Counted from the stretch's first letter, positions 18,405-26,979 are shown. The stretch is 64,000 nucleotides of DNA from Fibrobacter sp. UWH4 (GCF_900142475.1 NZ_FRAY01000002.1:248001-312000); one strand, 5' to 3'. Numbers and translations: made by a program. The notes: generated by a model from the letters alone, not told the origin.

Positions 18405-18432
18405 TTGACGAAATCAAAAACTTTCTTATATT
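18405..18432 (+). promoter_or_regulatory. Promoter of the second tRNA-Glu gene
   Basis: TTGACG (18405-18410) and TATATT (18427-18432) are 16 bp apart, 14 bp before the tRNA. Confidence 0.78.
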
Positions 18433-18446
18433 TGGTCTCACAAATC

Positions 18447-18519
18447 GCCCCTATCGTCTAGTGGCCCAGGACTCGGGATTTTCATTCCCGCAACAGCGGT
18501 TCGAAACCGCTTGGGGGTA
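18447..18519 (+). tRNA. tRNA-Glu (anticodon UUC), copy 2
   Basis: Identical to the copy at 18253 across all 73 nt. It has its own promoter and terminator, so the pair is not a co-transcribed precursor unless the first terminator is read through. Confidence 0.96.
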
Positions 18520-18524
18520 TAAAA

Positions 18525-18552
18525 GATGCTTCGTTAGAAGCATCTTTTTTTT
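18525..18552 (+). terminator. Terminator of tRNA-Glu copy 2
   Basis: Same GATGCTTC-GTTA-GAAGCATC stem and T run as the first copy. Confidence 0.92.
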
Positions 18553-18577
18553 ATACTTCCAAGCCAACCGCGTCAAA

Positions 18578-18632
18578 GGGTATAAGGAACTCATCTAAGG
18601 ATGAGTTCTTTTTTTATACCCTCAAGCCAACC
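18578..18632 (+). terminator. Third terminator-tail unit lacking a tRNA
   Basis: GAACTCATC (18587-18595) pairs with GATGAGTTC (18600-18608), followed by eight T. It is framed by GGGTATAA and TTATACCC and then CAAGCCAACC, as in the two tRNA tails. The stem sequence differs, but the frame is the same, so it looks like a leftover of an ancestral third unit or a second terminator with a shared layout. Confidence 0.7.
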
Positions 18633-18646
18633 GGCTCCACCCATTC

Positions 18647-18874
18647 CTACATACCTACGGTACAGCCAAGGGCACTCAGCACATACGTCTCGCTTTCGCC
18701 CATACGGTAAAAGGGCAGCAACGTTTCGTCATCCACCATCGAACCGTCAAATCCATTCAGCTGGAGCTGTTCATCGATACGGCGCTTGAACGAGGAAAAT
18801 CCCGAATTCCAGAGATTGCATTTTTCCGGTTCCACCGCATAACTGGCGCTTTTATAATCATGCTTATACGACAT
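18647..18874 (-). CDS. Small hypothetical protein
   Basis: I do not recognise this 75-residue protein. It starts at ATG 18874, with AGAGG seven bases upstream, which argues for a real gene. The sequence begins MSYKHDYKSASYAVEPEKCN and ends LSALGCTVGM. It has two cysteines and no membrane segment or signal peptide. It is on the opposite strand from the tRNA genes, and its stop lies just after the third terminator tail. Confidence 0.6.
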   Translation of the reverse strand: MSYKHDYKSASYAVEPEKCNLWNSGFSSFKRRIDEQLQLNGFDGSMVDDETLLPFYRMGESETYVLSALGCTVGM

Positions 18875-18968
18875 ATTTACCTCTTTTCTAAAAAAGCACA
18901 CAAACAAACAAGTGCTTTTCCGTTCAGTGATAAATATAGGTATATTCAGATGTCAAAAGATGACATTT

Positions 18969-19451
18969 TCATTCTATGACAGTAGCCGTCACAGTGGCAT
19001 GCCCCACCTTGTCTAGACCAATCTTCTTGCCCGCGGCAACACTCAGGTCCAAAATTCGGTCACCCACATAAGGGCCACGATCATTGACGCGGACTTCAAC
19101 ACTTTCGCCATTGTCCTTGCGAACCACCTTCAGCTTGGTACCAAACGGTAGCGTCTTATGGGCACAGGTATAATCATCCTGGTCAAAAATTTCACCACTG
19201 GCGGTCTGCTTACCATCGAAACCGGGGCCATAGTAGCTAGCCTCGCCTTCAATTTTAGTCCCGATTTCAGCTTTTTCACCCGAAGCATAATGTTTGCCCG
19301 GAAATCGCACATACCCCTTACGCGAGGCAATCTTTGCGTTTGCAGCGGCACATCCAGACAACAGCATGGCGGCAGACAACACCGCAACAACGGCAAGTTT
19401 TCCCTTACTCAAAATCATACATGCTGTTGTAGGTGTTTTCAAGGATTTCAT
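18969..19451 (-). CDS. rlpA: RlpA-like lipoprotein (double-psi beta barrel)
   Basis: The 160-residue protein carries a lipoprotein signal (VVAVLSAAMLLSGC, cysteine near residue 34) and a DPBB domain. The domain has GEASYYGPGFDGKQTASGEIFD, TCAHKTLPFGTKLKV and VRVNDRGPYVGDRILDLSVAAGKKIGL. In RlpA the conserved His and Asp act in lytic transglycosylase activity on naked glycans at the septum. There is no SPOR domain, so septal targeting is not evident. AAGGAAG precedes the first ATG (19451); a second ATG at 19418 gives a more usual signal length. Either start overlaps the upstream TPR gene, implying coupling. Confidence 0.9.
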   Translation of the reverse strand: MKSLKTPTTACMILSKGKLAVVAVLSAAMLLSGCAAANAKIASRKGYVRFPGKHYASGEKAEIGTKIEGEASYYGPGFDGKQTASGEIFDQDDYTCAHKTLPFGTKLKVVRKDNGESVEVRVNDRGPYVGDRILDLSVAAGKKIGLDKVGHATVTATVIE

Positions 19452-21312
19452 CTTCCTTGCTCTTGACTTCAGCCTGTTTTTCTTCGGGAGCCTTGTTCAA
19501 CGCTTCATAGTACTGCGCCGACTGTTTGTTGATATGTTCCTCGCTGGACTTCACTCGTTTTCTCAAGCGTTCCAGATCCTTATCCGACATCGTCAAGCGG
19601 GAATTCATCATTTTTGCCGCCTGTTTTCCCCACGGAGTCTGACCATACTGGTCACGGAGTTGCTTGTAGGTAGCAAAGGCGCTGTCAACACGTTCAGGAT
19701 TCATCTGGAAATAGATTGCCTTCATGTAAAGCGCCTGTATTCCAGCCTGGGTTTCCGGGAATTCCCGATACAAACTATCAAAGTACACGAAGGCGTGCGT
19801 ATATGCGGAATCCACCAATTCCATCTGATCCAAAGGCATTTCTGAGGCGACCGTCCAAAGGCTTTCCGCTTCCATGTAGCGGTCCTTCGCAACATCTTCG
19901 CGCGTCTTCAAGGTTACCCGCATGCCGAGGTTCGCCTGCGCCTGCTTGGCATATTCGGTGTCCGGGTACTTTTCGATAATTTCCTTGTAGATTTCTTCGG
20001 CAGCATCGGGATCGTGCAGATATTCGTCGTAGACAAAAGCCTTCGCATAAATAGCGCGCAAGACCTTGGCGCTGTCCCCGGATTCCTTGATTACGTTATC
20101 GAGGCGCGTAATGGCGCTATCCACCTCAGATAACTTGAACAGGAACAATTCCGCTATCAGGAACTCGGACCGGAAAAAATTATCCACATTGGGAATGGAA
20201 TCCTTGCGTTCCTTATCATTCTGGTTGCGCATGGCGATCAGACGCTTCAACGCATCACGGCGTTCACGGCTTTCCTGACCCCACTTACAGATCGTGCGAG
20301 AAATAAAGCTGCTGTCGTAATAGACGACCGCCTTGTCGTAATCAATTTTTTGGTGCTGTTCGTAATCTCCTAGGCAGAAATAACTTCGAGACGCCACTTC
20401 GGTACGCGGATACTCCGTATTCACCTTCTGCAAGATGACAATCGCATCGGCATGTCGACCGGCGAGCATCGTCAGTTCTCCGATACGCACCAGGTAATCC
20501 GGCTGTTTGGATTCATAATCGGGATTCTTGTAAAGTTCCTTGTATTCATCCGCCGCCTGCAGATACTCCTTACGGTTCACAAGGCATTCCGCGGCCTGCT
20601 CCCCCGCCGTCTGCTGTTCTCGCGGATTCAGTTCCTTGATTTCCTTGGCCGTATAATGCTCTCGGGACTTGTCCCAGTTTTCTTTCTTGAAATAAAGCCC
20701 GGCAAGTCTAAAGTGAGCCTTGCCCCGCATAAAAGGAGTTCCCGCCGTATCGGCAAGCAAGGCTTCCAAAGAAGCAATCGCCTGATCCGGAGCCTCGGAC
20801 TGTTCGTCCAAAAGCGAGAGTAGGTTCAGTCCCTGGAAATAATAAGGATGTTCCTTGGACGCCACCACCGGTTCCAATGCAAATCGGCTAATGTTATACT
20901 CATGGTTCCTATACAGACAGTAGGCCCGCTGATATTCCACTGCCTTCATTGAATCATGGTCGGCAAAGTAGCGTTCAAATTCATCGTACTTGGTAATCGC
21001 CTTGCCCCACTCATGCTTGTGGCGGAACGACTCTCCAATCAAAAAAACCGCTTCGGCAGTACGTTTCTTGTTGTCAGGGAAACGTTCCAAGACTCGGGAG
21101 CCCTTCTCGATAATCTTGTCGTATTTTTGGCGTTCCTCGGTTCCGGGCAGGGAATTTTCACTATCGGAAATACTGTCCAGTCGGGCGGCGCGCATTTCAC
21201 CGGCCTGCTCATCCAACCGTTCCGCATTGAACATGTGATTCAAGTAGGCACAGCAGGTACACCCCTCAAATACGAGGGCAACAATAGCTAATGCCAGAAA
21301 ACGGAACATCAT
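19405..21312 (-). CDS. TPR-repeat outer-membrane lipoprotein (BamD/YbgF-like architecture)
   Basis: The start is set at ATG 21312, giving 635 residues; the frame also allows a TTG 15 bases earlier. The N-terminus MMFRFLALAIVALVFEGC is a lipoprotein signal with the lipobox cysteine at about residue 18. The rest is a long array of TPR-like helices, with repeated motifs such as AVFLIGESFRHKHEWGKAITKYDEF and AIVILQKVNTEYPRTEVASRSYFCLGDY. Sequence near 460-480 (AEEIYKEIIEKYPDTEYAKQAQANLG) matches the tetratricopeptide pattern of cell-envelope assembly proteins. The gene ends inside rlpA. The function is inferred to be protein-protein scaffolding in the envelope. Confidence 0.82.
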   Translation of the reverse strand: MMFRFLALAIVALVFEGCTCCAYLNHMFNAERLDEQAGEMRAARLDSISDSENSLPGTEERQKYDKIIEKGSRVLERFPDNKKRTAEAVFLIGESFRHKHEWGKAITKYDEFERYFADHDSMKAVEYQRAYCLYRNHEYNISRFALEPVVASKEHPYYFQGLNLLSLLDEQSEAPDQAIASLEALLADTAGTPFMRGKAHFRLAGLYFKKENWDKSREHYTAKEIKELNPREQQTAGEQAAECLVNRKEYLQAADEYKELYKNPDYESKQPDYLVRIGELTMLAGRHADAIVILQKVNTEYPRTEVASRSYFCLGDYEQHQKIDYDKAVVYYDSSFISRTICKWGQESRERRDALKRLIAMRNQNDKERKDSIPNVDNFFRSEFLIAELFLFKLSEVDSAITRLDNVIKESGDSAKVLRAIYAKAFVYDEYLHDPDAAEEIYKEIIEKYPDTEYAKQAQANLGMRVTLKTREDVAKDRYMEAESLWTVASEMPLDQMELVDSAYTHAFVYFDSLYREFPETQAGIQALYMKAIYFQMNPERVDSAFATYKQLRDQYGQTPWGKQAAKMMNSRLTMSDKDLERLRKRVKSSEEHINKQSAQYYEALNKAPEEKQAEVKSKEDEILENTYNSMYDFE

Positions 21313-21335
21313 AGTGTAAAGATACAAAAAAAGAG

Positions 21336-21396
21336 TTTAGAACTTAGAGCTTAGAACCTAGAATTTAGAGCATAGATATATTCTGCTAAGTTCTAA
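21336..21396. repeat. TTAGAACTTAG inverted-repeat spacer
   Basis: The spacer between two TPR genes holds four direct variants of TTTAGAACTTAGAGC and an inverted copy. TTAGAACTTAG (21337-21347) pairs exactly with CTAAGTTCTAA (21386-21396). Confidence 0.65.
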
Positions 21397-21429
21397 GAGC
21401 GAAGCGGTATAAGCTCGACCAACTAAAAT

Positions 21430-23145
21430 CTAGAACTCATTCAGGTATTTCGTGTAATCGCAGAGCTTGAGTCCCGCCGGGAGCACGCTCTTGTCGAAAC
21501 GCACCATGCGCACTTCGGCCGGTTTTCCGACCACGCGGGCAAGCATCTCGAAGTTGTCCTGGGTTTCCCAGACGGCGGCATCCAAAACGATACCATCGCC
21601 GCAATCCGTTTCACCCGTACTATTGCCTATGCCGGAAATTCTCGAATTCTGCTTGAGCAGCCTCGTATAAATTTCAGGAGCCATCCCCATATGATTCGAA
21701 GAAGAGGTCGAATCGTAAACCACCACATGAACTTCGCGGAAATGGCTGAGGGAATCAAAGATGACTGTATAAGTATGCATGTAGGGCGCAATGTAGAACG
21801 ATTCCTGCCAGACATTGTTGGCTACAGGCCTGAAATTGCCGATGGAATACTTCTTGAAGAATTCACGCGGAGTCGCCCCATAACGAACAACATAATGACC
21901 AAGCATCGTCGTAAAGTCATGCGTCGTCGCAGGTTCAATGGATTCGCGCAAACTGTCGACCGCACGGTTCAAGTTCGCCGTCAGGCCATCCCCCTTTGAA
22001 ATCGGAGCGGGTCTCGTGACATTTGCTTCCTGGATACGCTGCTGGATATCAGGATATTCAGGATCCACCTTCTGAATGTCCTGGAACTGAGAACGGGCAC
22101 GATCAAACTGGCGTCCCTTCAAGTAAGCGCGTCCAAGAGCTTCTTTCAAGGGCAAATTTTCCGGATACTTTTCGACCAGCGGCTCCAGGATGTCGCATGC
22201 TGTCTGCGCACGGTCCTGCGGAGAAAGGACTACACCAGAACCGGAACCCGGAGGAGACTTTTCGCCCAAGGTCGATATGGCTTCGCGAGCCTGGACAAAA
22301 TCGGGATTAAACGCAAGAATGCGCTGGTAAAGTTTCTCCGCCGCATCAAAATGCCCCTGGTATTCATTCAGGTATCCCTGCAACAATAGCAGGTTTGCAT
22401 TGACCGGAAACTGAGAAAGGGCGTATTCCACCAAGGCAGAGCAACTGTCCAACTGGCCACTGCGGCGGTACAGTTCCGCCAGCAATTCATAGGCTCTCGG
22501 CTCGTCCCCGTTCGAAAGGCTCACGACCGTCTTCAGTTCGTTCGTCGCCTGGATCGAGCGGCCGCCGTCCATCAGCAGGCGGCCATACCACAACCTCGTC
22601 TGGTAAAAGGCGGGAGCCTTTTCCGATGCAATTCGCGCCAATTCCAATGCTGCCGTGGAGTTTCCCTCTCTATAAATCTTGCAACTTTCCAAATAGGCCG
22701 ACAGGCCAGAACCGGGGTAACGCCCCTGAAGTTTTTCAGTGAGTAGAGAAAGACGGTCCTGTTGCAGGCTCGAAAGCGAATCAAGTTCGAACAAAGTATT
22801 CAACTGTCCCAGGAGGGCAGGCAGCAAATCCGGATACAGCACCACGATTCCATCGTAGATGTCATAAGCGGAACTATAGGCGCCCGAACGGAACAGTTCC
22901 ATCGCACGGCGAAGTTCCGTCTGCACCTGGGCAGGCACGGTGGCCAGGGCCTCGGTCATATCGGGAGTATCGCCACGGATGACCGTCGATCCGGCTGGCA
23001 GACCATAAGGGTCTCCCCCCACTACAATCTTGTTGGGACCGTGAACATCATAAAGGCGAAAGCCCACAAAAGCAAGCAATGCCCCACAACACAAAGCCAA
23101 AAAGAGGTATGCCGCCCTACGGGCCGCCGAAGACGAATTCGTCAT
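21430..23145 (-). CDS. Membrane-anchored TPR-repeat protein
   Basis: The 571-residue protein has one N-terminal membrane segment (AAYLFLALCCGALLAFVGFRLY) that should anchor it in the inner membrane. Tetratricopeptide repeats cover about residues 75-375 (for example LFRSGAYSSAYDIYDGIVVLYPD and AAEKLYQRILAFNPDFVQA). A C-terminal globular region (about 400-571) contains a proposed beta-rich domain, ENDING with KSVLPAGLKLCDYTKYLNEF. I do not recognise that domain. The ATG shares one base with the sigma-factor stop (TAATG), so the two are translationally coupled. A role in envelope regulation is possible but not shown. Confidence 0.75.
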   Translation of the reverse strand: MTNSSSAARRAAYLFLALCCGALLAFVGFRLYDVHGPNKIVVGGDPYGLPAGSTVIRGDTPDMTEALATVPAQVQTELRRAMELFRSGAYSSAYDIYDGIVVLYPDLLPALLGQLNTLFELDSLSSLQQDRLSLLTEKLQGRYPGSGLSAYLESCKIYREGNSTAALELARIASEKAPAFYQTRLWYGRLLMDGGRSIQATNELKTVVSLSNGDEPRAYELLAELYRRSGQLDSCSALVEYALSQFPVNANLLLLQGYLNEYQGHFDAAEKLYQRILAFNPDFVQAREAISTLGEKSPPGSGSGVVLSPQDRAQTACDILEPLVEKYPENLPLKEALGRAYLKGRQFDRARSQFQDIQKVDPEYPDIQQRIQEANVTRPAPISKGDGLTANLNRAVDSLRESIEPATTHDFTTMLGHYVVRYGATPREFFKKYSIGNFRPVANNVWQESFYIAPYMHTYTVIFDSLSHFREVHVVVYDSTSSSNHMGMAPEIYTRLLKQNSRISGIGNSTGETDCGDGIVLDAAVWETQDNFEMLARVVGKPAEVRMVRFDKSVLPAGLKLCDYTKYLNEF

Positions 23146-23996
23146 TATTTTTCCAAAAAATCAGCCAGTTTTTCTTTATGTTCTTTACTCTTCTGCAAAC
23201 GGCGGAGCGTCTTGTTCTTAATCTGGCGCACACGTTCACGGCTGAGTTTCAAGTCTTCGCCAATGTCCTTGAGCGTGGTATCTTCCACGGTATCCAGTCC
23301 ATAGAACATACGAAGGATTTCTTCTTCGCGCTGCGGAAGAGCCGACAAAGTTTCCTGGATGAGCTTACGGCGTTCATCCTTTTCCATGTCCTCGTCCTGG
23401 TTTCCATCGGAACCAAGAACATCCATCAGGGTGCTGACCGTATCGCCGTTTCCAGAGACATTCGTCGAATCGCCAATGGGAGCGTCGAGCGAAATGTCCA
23501 CGATCTTTTCCATGACCTCGACAATGTCCTTTTCGAATGGAGCGAATTCGTCCATCGCTATGGTACGATCGTAGTCACCGTCGTTCTGCATCAAGGCTCG
23601 CTTGAAGCGGTTGACCAGGGCAAGTTTGTTGGGAGGAATCCGGACCGCCCCCACCTGTTCAAACAACGCCTTCTGGATCGACTGGCGAATCCACCACACG
23701 GCATAGGAGATAAACTTGACGTCTTTACCCATGTCAAAGCGTTTTGCCGCCTTGAACAAGCCGATATTTCCTTCATTGATCAAATCCAACAAAGAAAGTC
23801 CACGGCCCTGGTACTTACGCGCAACACTCACGACAAAGCGGAGGTTGCCTCGAATCAGGCGCTGTAAGGCCGACTTGCGAATCTCTTCCGACTGTTCACT
23901 CTTGATAATCGCAAGAAGAGCCTCCTCTTCCTGAGGACTCAGGGTAGGAAACCTGTTCAGGTCCCTGAAATAAAGCGCTTCGTTTGCATCACTCAT
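23145..23996 (-). CDS. RNA polymerase sigma-70 family factor without region 1.1
   Basis: Starting at ATG 23996 the protein has 283 residues; an upstream in-frame ATG at 24035 would add 13. Region 1.2/2 begins ANEALYFRDLNRFPTLSPQEEEALL. Region 2 motifs are LIRGNLRFVVSVARKYQGRGLSLLDLINEGNIGL and the -10-binding FISYAVWWIRQSIQKAL. Region 3 has IRIPPNKLALVNRF. Region 4 has the -35 helix-turn-helix TTLKDIGEDLKLSRERVRQIKNKTLRRL. The size matches RpoS-like or truncated primary sigma factors of the Fibrobacteres and Bacteroidetes. It could be the housekeeping factor, since members of that phylum have short ones. The -10 hexamers TATATT/TACATT in this window would suit it. Confidence 0.9.
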   Translation of the reverse strand: MSDANEALYFRDLNRFPTLSPQEEEALLAIIKSEQSEEIRKSALQRLIRGNLRFVVSVARKYQGRGLSLLDLINEGNIGLFKAAKRFDMGKDVKFISYAVWWIRQSIQKALFEQVGAVRIPPNKLALVNRFKRALMQNDGDYDRTIAMDEFAPFEKDIVEVMEKIVDISLDAPIGDSTNVSGNGDTVSTLMDVLGSDGNQDEDMEKDERRKLIQETLSALPQREEEILRMFYGLDTVEDTTLKDIGEDLKLSRERVRQIKNKTLRRLQKSKEHKEKLADFLEK

Positions 23997-24058
23997 AGAA
24001 ACACATACCTTCGATCCTTCAAGGAACATTTCCAAGAAGACAATCCAAATATGTCTTT

Positions 24059-24355
24059 TTACTTTATTTTCGTCAAGTTATACAACTTGTCGTAAGGGTA
24101 AATTCCTGAATTGTGTCCGTCATCAAACGAAAGGCCCGCTGCATAGCGACCGATAGACTGCACACGGACAAGCTTGATATCCGCCGATACAGAAGAATCG
24201 TCCAGCAACTTTTCGCCCGTATGTTCATCGACGCACAACGCACAGGGACACGCAAGTCTCAAGTCGCGAATGGCGCACGCACCACGCGTACCATCGTTCC
24301 ATTCAAATCCGAGACGGCCATCCTTTGTCCTAAATACTTTCTTGGGCTGGATCAT
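24059..24355 (-). CDS. DUF971-family protein
   Basis: This 98-residue protein matches DUF971 (gamma-butyrobetaine-hydroxylase N-terminal-like). The defining parts are DGRLGFEWNDGTRGACAIRDLRLACPCALCVDEHTGEKLL and GRYAAGLSFDDGHNSGIYPYDKL. Cysteines cluster in RLACPCALC and could bind a metal. The ATG overlaps the apbC stop as ATGA. DUF971 and ApbC/Mrp genes are often adjacent or fused in other bacteria, so it is likely an Fe-S carrier partner. Confidence 0.85.
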   Translation of the reverse strand: MIQPKKVFRTKDGRLGFEWNDGTRGACAIRDLRLACPCALCVDEHTGEKLLDDSSVSADIKLVRVQSIGRYAAGLSFDDGHNSGIYPYDKLYNLTKIK

Positions 24356-25476
24356 ACATCCTCCTCGGGAAGTTCTGCAAATTCATAATTGAATGTCTTG
24401 AGCACTCCATCGCCTTCGGTCTTGAATACCGAGAGTGTACGCACCATGACATCGGCCGCCTGCATGAACGATTTTGCCGATTCCGAATTCGGGTAACGGA
24501 GTACTGCAGGTATTCCCTGGTCACCGCAATCGGCAACGGCAGGTTCGAGAGGCACCTTCGCAATCACCGGGACGCCCCAGCTTTTCGCGATGCGGTCACC
24601 ACCACCTTCACGGAAAATATGATGCGCCTTGCCGCACTGGTCGCAAATAAAGTAACTCATGTTTTCGACGACGCCTACCACGGGTACCCCCACGGAATCG
24701 AACATAGCAAGGCCCTTGCGGCAGTCAGCGAGGGCAACTTCCTGCGGAGTCGTCACCACCACGGCACCGGCCATCGGGCAGTTCTGCGTAAGCGTCAGTT
24801 GAATGTCGCCCGTTCCTGGAGGAAAGTCTACCAGCAGGTAATCAAGTTTGCCCCAGCGCACGTGGTGAATAAAATGCTGGATCATCTGCGAAACCATCGG
24901 ACCGCGCCAGATGGTCGCCTTATCGCTATCAGCGAACATACACATACTGACAATGCTGATGCCGCCCTTTGCCTCGACCGGAGCAATCGTATTGTCCTCG
25001 AAAACCTCGGGAGCCTTGTCAATACCGAACATGAGTCCCATCGAAGGGCCGTAAATATCGGCATCCAGAATACCCACGCGGGCACCGGACAGGCTGAGCG
25101 CCATCGCGAGGTTCGCCGTCACAGTCGATTTACCGACACCCCCCTTGCCACTAGCAACCGCAACCACATGCGCCACATCGCCAATGTAAGAAACCTTCGG
25201 AGCCTGCGCCGCCGTATTGGTGTTATCCACACGACCTTGTGCGGTAAACGTCACCTGCACATCGGAAGCTCCGAGCGACTTTACGATTGCGATGCACTGG
25301 TCCTTGAACTTGTCGCGAATCGGGCAAGCCGGAGTTGTCAGGCGCAAATCAAAACTCACCTTGTCACCATCGATCTTTAAATTCTGGACAAAGTTCAGTT
25401 CGACAATATTCTTGTGCAGGTCGGGGTCTTGAACCGCCTGCAAGGATTTGAGAATCGTTTGTTCGTTCAGTTGCAT
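24352..25476 (-). CDS. apbC: Iron-sulfur cluster carrier ATPase ApbC/Mrp
   Basis: The 374-residue protein has an N-terminal MIP18-like (DUF59) domain of about 80 residues (LQAVQDPDLHKNIVELNFVQNLKI) and a C-terminal deviant P-loop ATPase. Walker A is GKGGVGKST (residues about 110-118), switch I DADIYGPSMGLMFG, switch II DFPPGTGDIQLT. The cluster-binding CxxC lies in FICDQCGKAHHIF. In other bacteria ApbC loads 4Fe-4S clusters onto enzymes. This cell makes many Fe-S proteins, including those of the nitrogenase-like cluster and IspH. It is followed by the overlapping DUF971 gene. Confidence 0.93.
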   Translation of the reverse strand: MQLNEQTILKSLQAVQDPDLHKNIVELNFVQNLKIDGDKVSFDLRLTTPACPIRDKFKDQCIAIVKSLGASDVQVTFTAQGRVDNTNTAAQAPKVSYIGDVAHVVAVASGKGGVGKSTVTANLAMALSLSGARVGILDADIYGPSMGLMFGIDKAPEVFEDNTIAPVEAKGGISIVSMCMFADSDKATIWRGPMVSQMIQHFIHHVRWGKLDYLLVDFPPGTGDIQLTLTQNCPMAGAVVVTTPQEVALADCRKGLAMFDSVGVPVVGVVENMSYFICDQCGKAHHIFREGGGDRIAKSWGVPVIAKVPLEPAVADCGDQGIPAVLRYPNSESAKSFMQAADVMVRTLSVFKTEGDGVLKTFNYEFAELPEEDV

Positions 25477-25491
25477 AATATGTTTATGATC

Positions 25492-26898
25492 CTACATCGA
25501 GAATTTCGGCATACGGAGAAGGTGCGTCATACAAGGCGGCCATTCCTCTTCGTAATGGCTCACCAAGATAATCGTCGTCTCCTTCGAAAGAAGTTGCAAC
25601 AAGTTGAATATCTTTTCGCGGTATTCGCCCTTGAGACCTTGCGTCGGTTCATCGAGCAGCAGAACCTTGGGAGGCCGAATCGCCGCACGCGCCATGAGAA
25701 CAACGCGCTTATCGATCGGCGACAAACTACGGTAGCGAGCGTCAACATCATCGAAACCAAGATAATTGAGCCATTCCTTCGCCTTCGCACGTTCTTCCCA
25801 GGTGGTATTTTCCGCCTTGCAGAGATTCGACGTAAAGCCCGTACACAGCACCTCGGACAAGCTCAAGTCCTCGCGATACTGGAGAGCCAGTTCCGGCGAG
25901 AAGAATCCGAGTTCCGCCTTGTGTTCCCAGATATTCAGGCCATGCCCCGGGCGCTTTCCCAAAAGTGTGATATCGTTCTTGTAAATCTGGGGGTGGTCCG
26001 CCGTGAGCATGCCGAGGAGGGTACTCTTACCCGCCCCATTCTCGCCCATAACCGCCCAATGTTCGCCCTTACGGACAGTCCAGTTCAGATTCTTGAGCAC
26101 ATCGGTTTCGCCAAAGCGGACATTCACGTTCTTGAGATCGAAAAGGATTTCAGAAGAGGTTTGAGCGACGGGATCGCTCGCAAGCTCGCTTTGAGGTTTG
26201 AGCAAAACTATCTCGTAATCCTTGAGTTCGGCCTTCGTAAACTTCGGCTTCGCGACTTCTGTTGGCAATTCGCCTGCATACGGCGAGAAGGTCTTGTCGG
26301 CATAAACGAACGCAGGGATTTCTGGGAGCAGTTCATCTTCGCGGGCGAGGCGCACGGCCACCTTCAGGCCACTGCGTTTCGAAAGCTGAACCACGCTCGA
26401 AGCCAGATGCCGGCGGTATTCCGGGTCAAGTCCGCCAAACAGGTCGTTAAAGTAGACCCATTGCGGATTTTCCATCCACATGCGCGCCAACAGGACGCGG
26501 CGCAATTCCCCGTTCGAAAGGCTTAGAAGCTTACGGTCCAGGACTTCTTCGGACAAGTCGGCAATCTTTAGCGCCTCATCCAATTTATCGGGATCGGTCT
26601 CCGGCCACGCCATGTCGTCGATATAACGGTCCGTCTGCAAGAAAAACTTCTTTTTCAGCAGGAGATGACGAACCAGCGGAGCTTCTTCATCGTGCAGGCT
26701 GATAAAGCGCTGCTGGAAAAACGGAGCTAGCGCATGCTGAATTTTACGCTGCATCGCTTCCGACATCGTGGAGACATTCTTCTGTTGGTTCAAAAAATGG
26801 GTAATGACCCGGTCCAGGTCCTCGCCCTCGGTGCTAAAAATCTGCACCTGCGGGAACATTTCGATCAAGGCCTCAAAACGCTTAAATTCCATGTCCAT
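25492..26898 (-). CDS. ModF-like tandem ABC ATPase, first ATP site degenerate
   Basis: The 468-residue soluble protein has two ABC ATPase domains and no membrane segment, as in ModF/PhrA. The second domain is intact: Walker A GENGAGKSTLLGML, the signature-like LSPIDKRVVLMARAAI, Walker B KVLLLDEPTQGL, SHYEEEWP. The first keeps the signature LSNGELRRVLLARMWM and NPQWVYFNDLFGGLDPEYR but has no Walker A lysine motif in its N-terminal 60 residues, so only one composite ATP site may work. The function of ModF is unclear in E. coli; a link to molybdate is by name only. It is divergent from glnS, with 81 bp between starts. Confidence 0.8.
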   Translation of the reverse strand: MDMEFKRFEALIEMFPQVQIFSTEGEDLDRVITHFLNQQKNVSTMSEAMQRKIQHALAPFFQQRFISLHDEEAPLVRHLLLKKKFFLQTDRYIDDMAWPETDPDKLDEALKIADLSEEVLDRKLLSLSNGELRRVLLARMWMENPQWVYFNDLFGGLDPEYRRHLASSVVQLSKRSGLKVAVRLAREDELLPEIPAFVYADKTFSPYAGELPTEVAKPKFTKAELKDYEIVLLKPQSELASDPVAQTSSEILFDLKNVNVRFGETDVLKNLNWTVRKGEHWAVMGENGAGKSTLLGMLTADHPQIYKNDITLLGKRPGHGLNIWEHKAELGFFSPELALQYREDLSLSEVLCTGFTSNLCKAENTTWEERAKAKEWLNYLGFDDVDARYRSLSPIDKRVVLMARAAIRPPKVLLLDEPTQGLKGEYREKIFNLLQLLSKETTIILVSHYEEEWPPCMTHLLRMPKFSM

Positions 26899-26922
26899 AA
26901 AGATAGAAAAGTGAGCCTAAAC

Positions 26923-26950
26923 TTGGCAAAGAAACAATTTTTTCTACATT
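26923..26950 (+). promoter_or_regulatory. Predicted glnS promoter
   Basis: TTGGCA (26923-26928) and TACATT (26945-26950) with a 16-bp spacer lie 30 bp before the glnS start. The -10 continues as TACATTTAG, similar to the other promoters here. Confidence 0.6.
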
Positions 26951-26979
26951 TAGCCCCGTAAAACAGAAAGGTTAAAACC

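Larger units (their letters stand above)
18252..18569 (+). repeat. Tandem duplication of the tRNA-Glu unit
   Basis: The stretch 18252-18375 (tRNA, terminator and the tail TTATACTTCCAAGCCAACC) recurs as 18446-18569, 194 bp downstream, with no difference that I can see. The promoters upstream are similar but not identical. A third tail copy without a tRNA follows at 18578-18632. Confidence 0.9.

Noticed and set aside
18252-18632. A CRISPR array or phage attachment site at the tRNA repeats
   Set aside because: Only two full copies exist, they are tRNA genes with terminators, and no integrase or cas gene is near.
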